23,711 nucleotides of DNA from positions 1-23,711 of IMG/VR virus record IMGVR_UViG_3300044617_000368. One strand, given 5' to 3'. Origin of the DNA: a virus. A program made the translations under genes and the position numbers. This document shows positions 13,281 through 21,875 of the stretch, one piece after another (within the stretch, counting starts at the first letter, position 1; each line of letters begins with the position of its first letter). The notes beneath the pieces are model-generated. The model saw only the letters and a program-made list of their open reading frames with translations, searched no databases and was not told the DNA's origin.

Positions 13281-16031
13281 ATGGCAATGGAAGTAGAAGG
13301 GCCGGATGGGTCCGTAGTTGAATTTCCTGATGGCACTCCTCATGAGGTCATCAAAGGAGCTATGGCGAAGCATTTCGGCTCTCCTACTCCACAAGAGCAG
13401 CCGAAGACGAACCAACAGCAAACTGAAGAAATGCCTGCTGCCACAAAGGCTCTTAAAGCATTGGCTTTCGGTGCAACACAAACACGAAGCAAAGACGTTG
13501 ACACACTGCGTAAATCCGGTGCTGTGGGCTTTGATCTAGACGAGCTGGACAGAACCACAGACTGGATGAAGCAACAAGCTGGTCTTCAGAACTATGATCC
13601 AGCTTCAGCGCACTTTGCTGACTCAAGTAAACCTTGGACAGAACGCATTGGCTATTTGCCTCGCACGTTGCTTGAGGGTGCTCCAGAGATGGCGCAGCAC
13701 ATCGCTGCATCAACTCTTGCAGGACCGATTGGTATGCTCGGGTCCACTGCGCTTGCCGAAGGTGGTTCTTCAGTCAATCGTGTCCGTGAAGCCGATAAGA
13801 CTGACCCTAACGCAGAACTGACCACAAGCCAGAAGATGCGTGTTGGTGGTAATGTCCTTACACAGGCCATACTTAATGAAGTTGGTGGTAGAGCAACTCT
13901 TGGCGCAACACAGCCAGTTAAAGCTGTTGGTATGGAGGGTGTTAAGCAGGCGGCTGGTAATGTTGTCAAAGCTGCTGGTGTCGATGCTGCTGTTGGTGGC
14001 TATGGCGCTGGTGCTGACAAAGCCCTTATTGAAGGACAGGTTCCTTCGGTCGCTGACGTAGCTCTCCCTTCACTAGCCGGAGCTTCTGTAGGCACTGCCT
14101 TCCGTGCTCCCGGTGCAGCCAGAGAAGCTGCGGTTGCTACTCGTTTCCGTGAGCTAGGCAAGATTGACCCACAGTCTCGTGGTGAAGTCGCTGACATACT
14201 GAAGAAGTATGATGGTAGCTTTGATGCTGCGAAAGAACACCTCGGCAAAGAGCTAGACTATGCTTCCAAGGGTTTGGATGACGTAACCAAAGCATCCATT
14301 ACCGAAGCTAAGATCAAGCTTAAGAATGGTCAGAGGTTGGAGCCTGAAGAGATACAGGCGGTTGCTAAGGCTGATCCTGAAGCCGGTAAAGTTCTTCAGA
14401 ACCTAGACACCTTCAGCGTCATGAAGGGTTTGGATAACGGTGGTCTCTCAGGTTCTGCCTTTGGTCGCCTTCTGAACCCCTTCCAACGTGGTGCTCACGG
14501 TGACGTTCCGACGACACTTGGTCGCTTTGCTGAAGGCGCTTCTATTGGTCACGCATTCTGGGCGCATGACCCCACTACGGCTGCTGCTGTTCTTGGAACA
14601 CAGCTTGGTGGCACTATGGCGCTTAAGGGTGTCGATGCGCTTACGGGTGCCGCTAATCCCGCTCGTGTCATCACCGACAAGTTCGCTGGAACTGCTGAAC
14701 CTACGCCTAGTATTGCTCAGGCTAGGGCTGCTGTATTTGCTAAAGACTTGGCTGAAAGACAGGCTAACGCATTTGCTTCTAAGATGAAGCTTGATGTAGC
14801 GAAGGACGAGAAGTCGGCAGTCGATAAGAAAGCTGCTGATCTAGAAGCTGCTAAGAAGCAAGCCAAAGAAGACGCCAAGGCAACAGCCGCTGCTATGCGT
14901 GTTGCTCGTCAATCTCTGGATGCTGTTAGGAACACTGATGCAATCAGAGAGCGGCAGAACCAACAGGATGATGCTGCGATGCGGCGTCAAGCGGACCTGA
15001 TGCGAAACAGTCAAGCTGTGGAAGACATAAGGCTCGCTGCTGAAGATGAGGCTAAGAAGAAGTCCGATAAAGACTTCTGGGCAAACCAACGTAGTCGTTT
15101 GGACTTACGCACACGTAGTGACATTCCTGTATCGGAAGCTGCTGGTCGTAACCTCGGTGAAAGCCAGAATGTACCGTTGCCAGAACTTGTGTCATCTGAT
15201 GCTTCTAAATCCATCAGAACTCAGGCAGGCGTTCAGCGTATCCTAAGTAAAGCTGAAAATGATTATTGGGCTGAACAGCGACGACTTCTTGATGTTCGCA
15301 ACAGGAGTGACGTTCCTGCATCTCAATACATGGCTCAAGACCTGGGTGAAAGCCAGAATGTCCCACTACCGGGACTTGTGTCTACATCTGCTGCTCTACC
15401 TTTGGCTGTGTCCAGACTGAAGATCAGTAAAAATAAGAGACTTCAGCCAGAAGAAGAGGGTGTTGAAAATACACAAGCTGGTGATGCTAACTCTTCGCCG
15501 CTCAGTGCTCGTCCTGATGAAGTCAAGGCTGCTATGGCTTTGAACAAGGTAAAGAAAAAAGCCAAACAAAAGCAGCAACAGAAGTCAACTGAAGAAGCCA
15601 AAGCAAGTGTTGTGTCTGCTCAAGCAAAAGCTGAAAAGAAAGTAAGCGAAGCTCGTAGAGAAGCAAGGCAGGCGGAACAAGAAGCTGATCCAAACTATCA
15701 TGTGTTCAAAAGACATGGGGTAACTGAGAGATACCATAAGGACTCAATCCAGAATCCTCAACGATATGAGCAAAGCTGGAATGAGCGTCAGGATACACGT
15801 AAGTTCTTTCTTGATGATGCTCGTGAATATCTAAACACGAATCATGACCGGAAGATTCTTGATGGTATGCTCCTTCGTTGGTCCAAGCTTCGCAACAAGC
15901 CAGAGTTTGCTCGTCAAAAGTGGGAGGAGTTTGTGGATAACGCAGCCCTATCTCCAGAAACAAGGCAAGCTCTGAAAGAGGGCTTCGACGACATCATGTG
16001 GACTTGGGAAACTACAAGTAATGACGAATGA
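13281..16031 (+). CDS. Large internal virion (ejection) protein with internal repeat
   Basis: A 916-residue protein. The N-terminus (VEGPDGSVVEFPDGTPHEVI, then KGAMAKHF) is a short module common at the start of phage internal virion proteins. Residues 140-290 are Ala/Gly-rich with amphipathic helices (PIGMLGSTALAEGGSSVNRV), and 420-470 are similar. Residues 500-575 and about 749-803 are charged coiled coil. Between them is a 63-residue-period duplication: residues about 598-642 and 661-705 share D-[FY]-W-A-[NE]-Q-R, R-[ST]-[DG]-[IV]-P and LGESQNVPLP. The C-terminal 110 residues are helical and charged. It probably enters the cell with the DNA. Function inferred from architecture and position. 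Confidence 0.65.
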   Translation: MAMEVEGPDGSVVEFPDGTPHEVIKGAMAKHFGSPTPQEQPKTNQQQTEEMPAATKALKALAFGATQTRSKDVDTLRKSGAVGFDLDELDRTTDWMKQQAGLQNYDPASAHFADSSKPWTERIGYLPRTLLEGAPEMAQHIAASTLAGPIGMLGSTALAEGGSSVNRVREADKTDPNAELTTSQKMRVGGNVLTQAILNEVGGRATLGATQPVKAVGMEGVKQAAGNVVKAAGVDAAVGGYGAGADKALIEGQVPSVADVALPSLAGASVGTAFRAPGAAREAAVATRFRELGKIDPQSRGEVADILKKYDGSFDAAKEHLGKELDYASKGLDDVTKASITEAKIKLKNGQRLEPEEIQAVAKADPEAGKVLQNLDTFSVMKGLDNGGLSGSAFGRLLNPFQRGAHGDVPTTLGRFAEGASIGHAFWAHDPTTAAAVLGTQLGGTMALKGVDALTGAANPARVITDKFAGTAEPTPSIAQARAAVFAKDLAERQANAFASKMKLDVAKDEKSAVDKKAADLEAAKKQAKEDAKATAAAMRVARQSLDAVRNTDAIRERQNQQDDAAMRRQADLMRNSQAVEDIRLAAEDEAKKKSDKDFWANQRSRLDLRTRSDIPVSEAAGRNLGESQNVPLPELVSSDASKSIRTQAGVQRILSKAENDYWAEQRRLLDVRNRSDVPASQYMAQDLGESQNVPLPGLVSTSAALPLAVSRLKISKNKRLQPEEEGVENTQAGDANSSPLSARPDEVKAAMALNKVKKKAKQKQQQKSTEEAKASVVSAQAKAEKKVSEARREARQAEQEADPNYHVFKRHGVTERYHKDSIQNPQRYEQSWNERQDTRKFFLDDAREYLNTNHDRKILDGMLLRWSKLRNKPEFARQKWEEFVDNAALSPETRQALKEGFDDIMWTWETTSNDE

Positions 16032-16575
16032 CATCATCCACATAGGTGACGGTCGTTACATCAACTACACGGAGGGCGCAGCTTTGCGTCCTCCAGTCAT
16101 CAAAAAGAAATGGGTTCGACCCAAGTTCGACCCTAGTCGCCATGCGACCCCTCTGATTACTCACAGCCACAAACGTCCTAACAAGGACTGGTCGAAGCTC
16201 TATGATGGCTTGGTGGGCTACCGCGAGTTAGTCGAGTTTCGCCAAGGTCGCTACATGAAGTTCATTGCTCGTGGGCGTCCTTTTGGCCATACGCGCGGCT
16301 TGAACAAACACGAGCTAAAGATTGCTCATGACGCCGCTCGTGAACAGGCAAAGAAAGACATGGAACAGATTAAGAAAAACATTGATATGACGGAGGCTGC
16401 TGAGGAAGCCCTTGAGGGTGCCATCACAGTCCTTCGTCAGCCTGCGTCACAGCAGGTAAAACTGGCGGCTGCAAAGCTTGTCCTAGAGTTCACCAAATCG
16501 AAACCCGTCGCCAAATCTGAAGTCTCTGTGAACAAGGCTGAAGAGTGGCTGGCGTCTCTGGCTGCTGATGATTGA
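16021..16575 (+). CDS. terS: Terminase small subunit (probable)
   Basis: A 184-residue basic protein directly before the large terminase, overlapping it by ATGATTGA. Residues 60-100 (KLYDGLVGYRELVEFRQGRY, then FIARGRPFGHTRGLNKHELK) carry many Arg/Lys; 95-125 form a coiled helix, and 128-170 (EALEGAITVLRQPASQQVKL, then AAAKLVLEFTKSKP) are the kind of helical segment found in small terminases. It would recognise phage DNA and start packaging. It overlaps the previous gene by 11 bases. Assigned from position and character; no pac site was identified. Confidence 0.7.
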   Translation: MTNDIIHIGDGRYINYTEGAALRPPVIKKKWVRPKFDPSRHATPLITHSHKRPNKDWSKLYDGLVGYRELVEFRQGRYMKFIARGRPFGHTRGLNKHELKIAHDAAREQAKKDMEQIKKNIDMTEAAEEALEGAITVLRQPASQQVKLAAAKLVLEFTKSKPVAKSEVSVNKAEEWLASLAADD

Positions 16576-18136
16576 TCCTAAAGTCATCCGTAAGCGACTT
16601 TTCGATGACTTTGAGTTCTACGCCAAGAACGCCATCAAGATCAGAACTAAAGATGCGGACGTTAGGCCGCTAGTCCTAAATGAGCCACAGAAGAAGCTAC
16701 ACGCTGCTATTGAAGCTCAGAGGAAAGCTACCGGCAAAGTCCGCATCATCATTCTGAAGGCCCGACAGCAGGGTTTCTCTACGTATACCTCTGGTCGCAT
16801 GTATTGGACCTTGAGCCAACGTAAAGCCCGCAAGGGTCTTGTGGTAGCCCATCAGGCCGATAGTTCACGCACCATCTTCGATATGTATAGGCGCACTCAC
16901 GCTGAGATGCCTGAGTTGCTGAAGCCATCGACGAGCTACTCCTCTCGTAAGGAGCTTGCTTTCAGCGGCCTAGACTCCGGTATCATGGTGTCTACCGCAG
17001 GCGGCGAAGGTATCGCTCGTGGTGAAACATTCACCGACACTCATTTGTCCGAGGTCGCCTTCTGGCCTCCAGCGACTGCTGCTGACAATTTGAACGCCTT
17101 GCTACAGGCTATTCCAAACACAGAAGACACGAGCATCTACGTCGAGAGCACTGCCAACGGTATGTCTGGTGTGTTCTATGACCTTTGGAAGGGTGCTGTA
17201 GATGGAACTAATGGTTTCATAGCATTCTTCAGTGCTTGGTATGATACACCTGAGTATACTGAGGAAGTCCCTGAGAACTTTGAACGCACATACGAAGAAG
17301 AAGACTTAGTGAAGGCTTACGGTCTCACTGACGGTCAGCTTATGTTCAGACGCCGTAAGGTTGCTCAGAACGGTATCGACAAGTTCAAGCAAGAGTATCC
17401 GTCGAATGCCGACGAAGCATTTATTGCCTCTGGTCGCCCTGTGTTTAACCCAGATCAACTGCACAGAATGATGCAGGATGTCGAGCCTCCGCTTTACCAA
17501 ATGTCTCTTGAAGGACAGACGTTTGAAAAGAATGTCAGAGGCGAACTAAAAGTTTGGAAAGAACGTGAACTTGGTGATGAGTTTTATATTGGCGCTGATG
17601 TCGCTATTGGCATTCAGAAAGGCGACTACAGTGTCGCTCAGATACTCGACAGTCAAAAGAACCTCGTAGCATCATGGCGTGGGCATATCCACCCAGATAA
17701 GTTTGCTGATGTTCTTTTTGCTCTCGGTAACTATTACAACGAAGCTCAAATTATTGTCGAGAACAATAACCACGGCCTGCTCACTGCTGTAAGGTTGGGA
17801 CGCGACTTAGCGTATCCACATACATACACAGATGTTGCTGAAGGTAATCTCAACGATAGAGACTCGTTCACTATTGGTTTTAGAACCACAAGCAAGACCA
17901 AGCCTCTAATCATTGACAGGCTTCGTGCTGCTCTGCGTGACGACGAGATGAACATTCGTGACCGAACGACACTTCAAGAGATGCTTACATACATTGTGAC
18001 CGATAGCGGCGCTATGGAAGCAGAGCAGGGGTGTTTCGATGACTGTGTTATGGCCTTGGCATTAGCAAATCATATTCATACCGGAAAGTTTACACCAATA
18101 GATGTAACGTCCGACTTTTACATAAAGGCTATTTAG
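16568..18136 (+). CDS. terL: Terminase large subunit, ATPase and nuclease
   Basis: This is the DNA-packaging motor, 522 residues. The N-terminal ATPase has a degenerate Walker A at 64-72 (KARQQGFST) after the strand VRIIIL, a Walker B-like stretch ending S161-E162 (THLSEVAFW), and a coupling motif STANG at 194-198. The C-terminal RNase-H-like nuclease shows D344 (YIGADVAIG), E398 (IIVENNNHG) and D491-D492 (FDDCVMALA), the expected metal-binding set. The length is normal for the family and nothing is missing. The start ATG overlaps the small-subunit stop. The portal gene follows by three bases. Confidence 0.95.
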   Translation: MIDPKVIRKRLFDDFEFYAKNAIKIRTKDADVRPLVLNEPQKKLHAAIEAQRKATGKVRIIILKARQQGFSTYTSGRMYWTLSQRKARKGLVVAHQADSSRTIFDMYRRTHAEMPELLKPSTSYSSRKELAFSGLDSGIMVSTAGGEGIARGETFTDTHLSEVAFWPPATAADNLNALLQAIPNTEDTSIYVESTANGMSGVFYDLWKGAVDGTNGFIAFFSAWYDTPEYTEEVPENFERTYEEEDLVKAYGLTDGQLMFRRRKVAQNGIDKFKQEYPSNADEAFIASGRPVFNPDQLHRMMQDVEPPLYQMSLEGQTFEKNVRGELKVWKERELGDEFYIGADVAIGIQKGDYSVAQILDSQKNLVASWRGHIHPDKFADVLFALGNYYNEAQIIVENNNHGLLTAVRLGRDLAYPHTYTDVAEGNLNDRDSFTIGFRTTSKTKPLIIDRLRAALRDDEMNIRDRTTLQEMLTYIVTDSGAMEAEQGCFDDCVMALALANHIHTGKFTPIDVTSDFYIKAI

Positions 18137-18139
18137 TCG

Positions 18140-20182
18140 ATGAAGGACAAGCAGTTGACTGATGAGGCGATTGGTGTCCTCATTGATAGAAAGATTAACG
18201 AAAGTCTCATCTGGTATAACGCAAAGCTCTCTCGTGAACGCGAGAAGACAATGCAATACTACAATGGCGAACTGCCCCTTCGGCAGTCGTCTGGTTCGTC
18301 AAGCTATATCTCCACGGAAGTATATGACGCGGTAGAATCGATGAAGGCTCAGCTTCTTGAGACCTTCTCTGCTGGAAGAGAGATTGCCAAGTTTGACCCC
18401 AATTCACCCGAAGATGCTGAAGAAGCCCGCATCGCCACTGCCTATTGTGACTACGTGGTCTTCAGGCAGAATGATGGATACCACATCTTCTCTGATGTCA
18501 TCCATGATGGGTTGATTGCTCGCGTAGGTGTTGCGAAGGTCTACTGGGAAGAGAACGAAGAGAACATTGAGGAAGAGTTCGACGACCTGACTGAAGATGA
18601 AGTCATGGCGTTGGCTGCTGAGGAAGACATTAGCGACCTACAGGCTGAAGCTGACGAAGATCAGCCGGGGCTGTATAGTGGTAAGCTTACTCGCAAGCGT
18701 GACTCCTCGAAGGTTCGCATTGAGGTTCTGAACCCTGAAGAGTTCTGTGTTGAACCGCAGGCTAAGCATCTCGGCCCCGAATACTTCTGTGACCATCGCT
18801 CTCTTAAGACCAAAGATGAACTCATCAAGATGGGTTTTGACCAGAAGAAGGTCGAGAGCATCTCCCGTGTCGAAGACAAGCTGACCTTGCAGGCCCTTCC
18901 AGAAACATGGGCGCGCTTTCAGCAACTCGACGCTGGCTTCAAGATTGACTCCTCTGAACAGCAGGATGAACTCAAGACCATCCTTGTCCACGAGTGTTAC
19001 TGGAAGTTCAAACGTCAGGGCGACAAGCACGCCAAGCTCTACAAGATTGTTAGAGCAGGCAATGTGACCCTAGAGATTCAGGAAGTAGACGATCTGCCCT
19101 TCGTGGTCTTTGCGCCGCTTCCGATTCCACATTCATTCTACGGTAACAACTTTGCTGCCCGCGTTATCCCCAGTCAGAATGTCAGAACAGTTCTCACGAG
19201 AGCTATCGTTGACCATGCTACGATTACGGTCAATCCTAGATACACCGTCCTCAAGGGTGGTCTTACGAATCCAAGAGAGCTTCTGGATAATCGTCTTGGT
19301 GGCTTGGTTAATGTCACGCGCCCTGATGCTATTAGCCCTCTGGAGCAGGCACCTCTTAATCCATTTGTCTATCAGACGCTGGAACTAATCAAGAGTCAGA
19401 CTGAAGAAACGACTGGTATCTCTTCGCTATCACAGGGTCTCAACAAGGATGCCATCTCGTCGCAAAACTCTGACGCAATGGTGGAGCGTTTGGTTTCTCT
19501 CTCGCAAACGAGGCAGAAAGTCATCGCGCGCAACTTTGCGAACAACTTCCTAATTCCTCTTTACCTCAAGATATACAATCTTGTCGTCACGAAAGAGGAC
19601 AAGGAGAAAGTAGTTGAGTTAGCTGGTAATTGGGTAAGAGTAAAGCCAAGCACTTGGCGTGACCGTAAGACTATCAGTGTCTCTCTACATCTCGGTTATC
19701 GTGAGCACGATGCTGAAGCTCAAAAGCGTTTGGAGTTGGCTGCTTTTCTTACACAGAGTCCGGCGTTCGCCCCTATGTTCCAACTGCCTAACGCTTGGAA
19801 ACTAGCTACGGATGTCATGAAGCTGCGTGGTATGCCAGCAGTCAATGACTACCTGACGCCTCCGAACCAAGTGCCACCTCCGCAACCTGATCCGCTGGCT
19901 GTTAAGCAGTTGGAGAATGAGACCATGAAGGCTCAGGCTGCTCTGATTACCGCTCAGTCTACTCAGGGCAAGGTTCAGGCCAATGCTCAGATCGACCAAG
20001 CTAAGGTTGGCCTTGAGCAGAATAAGGCTGCTGTGGACGCTATGGTCAAGCAGCGTGACGCAGAGCGCAAAGACCTTGATGTCAACAATAAGGTTGATGT
20101 GGCGCAACGTGAGATGGACCTCGCGGAACGCACAGCAGCCACAGAGATTAAACAAACCAACATTGTGAGTCCTAATGGCTAA
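18140..20182 (+). CDS. Portal protein
   Basis: A 680-residue portal protein, forming the 12-subunit ring at one capsid vertex through which DNA enters and leaves. The N-terminus (residues 10-60, RKINESLIWYNAKLSRERE, then YNGELP) and the sequence around 65-130 (SYISTEVYDAVESMKAQLLE) match portal proteins of podoviruses. Residues 132-175 form a strongly acidic insertion. SFYGNNFAARVIPSQN (about 331-346) lies in the core. Residues 430-460 (GISSLSQGLNKDAISSQNSD) and the long C-terminal helix (590-672), Gln/Ala-rich coiled coil, suit a barrel. It sits between terminase and scaffold, the standard head-gene order. Eight bases overlap the next small gene. Confidence 0.9.
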   Translation: MKDKQLTDEAIGVLIDRKINESLIWYNAKLSREREKTMQYYNGELPLRQSSGSSSYISTEVYDAVESMKAQLLETFSAGREIAKFDPNSPEDAEEARIATAYCDYVVFRQNDGYHIFSDVIHDGLIARVGVAKVYWEENEENIEEEFDDLTEDEVMALAAEEDISDLQAEADEDQPGLYSGKLTRKRDSSKVRIEVLNPEEFCVEPQAKHLGPEYFCDHRSLKTKDELIKMGFDQKKVESISRVEDKLTLQALPETWARFQQLDAGFKIDSSEQQDELKTILVHECYWKFKRQGDKHAKLYKIVRAGNVTLEIQEVDDLPFVVFAPLPIPHSFYGNNFAARVIPSQNVRTVLTRAIVDHATITVNPRYTVLKGGLTNPRELLDNRLGGLVNVTRPDAISPLEQAPLNPFVYQTLELIKSQTEETTGISSLSQGLNKDAISSQNSDAMVERLVSLSQTRQKVIARNFANNFLIPLYLKIYNLVVTKEDKEKVVELAGNWVRVKPSTWRDRKTISVSLHLGYREHDAEAQKRLELAAFLTQSPAFAPMFQLPNAWKLATDVMKLRGMPAVNDYLTPPNQVPPPQPDPLAVKQLENETMKAQAALITAQSTQGKVQANAQIDQAKVGLEQNKAAVDAMVKQRDAERKDLDVNNKVDVAQREMDLAERTAATEIKQTNIVSPNG

Positions 20183-20300
20183 TTTTGAAAAACCTACGCT
20201 ACCTAATCCCGAAACAGTGTCTAAGGAAGCTTACATTTATACCGGCGAGAAGAACTATGAACCGCCGAAGCCGGACCCGTGGACGCAGGAGAAAAAATAA
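20175..20300 (+). CDS. Small hypothetical protein (41 aa)
   Basis: A 41-codon frame that starts within the portal stop region (8-base overlap) and ends in a TAATG overlap with the next gene, so it fills the gap exactly. The product is Pro- and Glu-rich (PTLPNPETVSKEAY; PPKPDPWTQEKK), probably extended, with no membrane segment. Such small proteins between portal and scaffold are common in phages and often unassigned. Coupling on both sides makes it likely real. Confidence 0.6.
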   Translation: MANFEKPTLPNPETVSKEAYIYTGEKNYEPPKPDPWTQEKK

Positions 20301-20491
20301 TGGCTATTGGTTCTAAGGACAAAAAGCCCACGGCTGGTATCCCCGGTGGCCGTAGCCGCAAGGCTCCCTCGAAGGTTCCGGCTGGCTCGAAGCAGGGCGT
20401 AGGTGCTCGTGGTTCCGCTAAGGGTGGCAAGGCTCCTAACAAGGATGCCAAGGTCGGCATGGGAACTGGGAAGACTTTCGGTCGCTGCTAA
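20300..20491 (+). CDS. Small very basic protein (63 aa)
   Basis: A 63-residue Lys/Arg/Gly-rich protein (GSKDKKPTAGIPGGRSRKAP; KGGKAPNKDAKVG) with no hydrophobic core, probably disordered and able to bind DNA or acidic scaffold. The ATG at 20300 was chosen because AGGAG lies eight bases upstream; an upstream GTG at 20279 gives a longer frame but overlaps the previous gene and lacks a site. No family is recognised. Confidence 0.65.
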   Translation: MAIGSKDKKPTAGIPGGRSRKAPSKVPAGSKQGVGARGSAKGGKAPNKDAKVGMGTGKTFGRC

Positions 20492-20497
20492 CGCTGA

Positions 20498-20752
20498 ATG
20501 ACTGAAGATGACATTGTGAGGAGGGGGGCCATTGCGGCCTCTCTCTTCGATAACCCCGACATTATGTGGTTCTTCAACCACTACAAAGAACTTACGCTGG
20601 AATCCATTGGTCAGACAAAGCCTGAGCAATACGACCAGCGTGAGCAACTATTCTATCAACACAGAGCCGTGGATGAAGTCCTCGGCATTATGATGTCTTA
20701 CATGGACGCTGCTAAAGCTATCCATGAAAAGAATGAAAGTGAACGCGACTAA
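20498..20752 (+). CDS. Small head-region protein (84 aa), unknown
   Basis: An 84-residue acidic, helical protein (MTEDDIVRRGAIAASLFDNP; EQLFYQHRAVDEVLGIMMSY). It lies between the basic protein and the scaffold, ending in a TAATG overlap with the scaffold start. The helix at 52-80 is amphipathic. It resembles small proteins found beside scaffold genes in other podoviruses, but I cannot name a function. Confidence 0.7.
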   Translation: MTEDDIVRRGAIAASLFDNPDIMWFFNHYKELTLESIGQTKPEQYDQREQLFYQHRAVDEVLGIMMSYMDAAKAIHEKNESERD

Positions 20753-21825
20753 TGCAAACAGTTATCCAAGGTGAATTGCCGTTGGACGCTGCAAAAGAAC
20801 TAGACGGCACCGATACTGGAGCCGACGAATTTTTCAAGCGTATGGTTCAGGACGCCGAGAAGCCATCCGACCCAGACGAAGAGGAAGAAGAGCCGTCAGA
20901 AACCGACGACACTGAGGAACCTGAAGGCGGACGTAGCTCCGCTACTGAAGACTCCGACGAAAGTCCAGAGGGCGAAGAGGAACCTGAAGATACCGAAGGT
21001 GAAGAAGACGACACAGAGGAACCTGAAGACACCGAAGAAGCCACTGAGAAACCTAAGAAGGTTGTGGAAGCTTCGGAAGATGCAGTCGTTAAGATCAAGA
21101 TTGATGGGCAGGAAGTTACCGCCACAGTCAAAGACCTGAAGCGACTGTATGGACAGGAAGCCTCACTCACTCGCAAATCCCAAGAAGCAGCCGAACTAAA
21201 GAAACGTGCTGAAGACGTAGCAACACGCCACGTAACTGGACTTGAAGCACTCCTAGCGAGAGCCAAGGAGCAGGCGGCACCTTACGCAAACATCAACTTC
21301 TTGGCGTTGACTAAAGACCCGAATGTAAGCTCTGAGGAACTCTCAGCACTGTCAGACGCGGCTAATCGTGCCTTCGATAATGTCCGCTATCTGGAGACGG
21401 AGCTTGATGGAGTAATCAAGGCTGCTCAGGATCAACGCCAGCAGCAGATGATGCAGATGGCCCGCGAAGCTATCAAGACACTTACGGACCCGAAGAATGG
21501 GATTCCTGGGTGGAATGAACAGATGTATAATGACATCCGTTCGTTTGCAGTTAGTTCAGGAATGGATGCACAGGTCGTCAACGAGATGGTTGATCCTGTG
21601 GCTTTCAAGATTTTACACATGGCCATGCAGTATCAAAAGGGTAAGACAGCCGTCACTAAGACGAAGAAAATCGACAAGACTCCGAAGCGTATCATTAAGG
21701 GAACGCCGGATGAAGTCGTCAAGAGTGCTAAGGCTGACCCTAAGCGCGCCATGATGAAGAAGCTTCAGCAGAGTGGTTCTGTTGATGACGCAGCAGATGC
21801 GTTTCTGGCTCAATGGGAAAACTAA
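20752..21825 (+). CDS. Capsid scaffolding protein (probable)
   Basis: A 357-residue protein directly before the capsid gene. Residues 40-103 are an almost unbroken acidic Glu/Asp/Ser/Thr/Pro run (DPDEEEEEPSETDDTEEPEG and on), and 105-130 are a small beta segment (VVKIKIDGQEVTATVKDLKR). The rest is helical and coiled (140-300), and the end is basic (KTAVTKTKKIDKTPKRIIKG). Acidic N-terminus, coiled centre and basic C-terminus are the scaffold pattern; the basic end would bind the capsid protein. Starts TAATG-coupled. Identification rests on composition and position. Confidence 0.82.
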   Translation: MQTVIQGELPLDAAKELDGTDTGADEFFKRMVQDAEKPSDPDEEEEEPSETDDTEEPEGGRSSATEDSDESPEGEEEPEDTEGEEDDTEEPEDTEEATEKPKKVVEASEDAVVKIKIDGQEVTATVKDLKRLYGQEASLTRKSQEAAELKKRAEDVATRHVTGLEALLARAKEQAAPYANINFLALTKDPNVSSEELSALSDAANRAFDNVRYLETELDGVIKAAQDQRQQQMMQMAREAIKTLTDPKNGIPGWNEQMYNDIRSFAVSSGMDAQVVNEMVDPVAFKILHMAMQYQKGKTAVTKTKKIDKTPKRIIKGTPDEVVKSAKADPKRAMMKKLQQSGSVDDAADAFLAQWEN

Positions 21826-21835
21826 AACTATTTTA

Positions 21836-21852
21836 CGGGGACGAAGTCTCCG
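21836..21852 (+). other. Stem-loop between scaffold and capsid genes
   Basis: CGGGGAC-GAA-GTCTCCG forms a 7-bp stem (one G.U) with a 3-base loop ten bases after the scaffold stop. There is no U-run, so it is not an intrinsic terminator. It may be an RNA processing or stability element that sets capsid mRNA apart. Confidence 0.45.
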
Positions 21853-21875
21853 ACTTCTAAGGAATACAATTTCAA

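Noticed and set aside
20847-21266. 139-codon antisense Ser-rich frame
   Set aside because: It is the complement of the Glu/Asp-rich scaffold run; GAA/GAG codons read backwards give Ser/Phe/Leu codons. Shadow frame.
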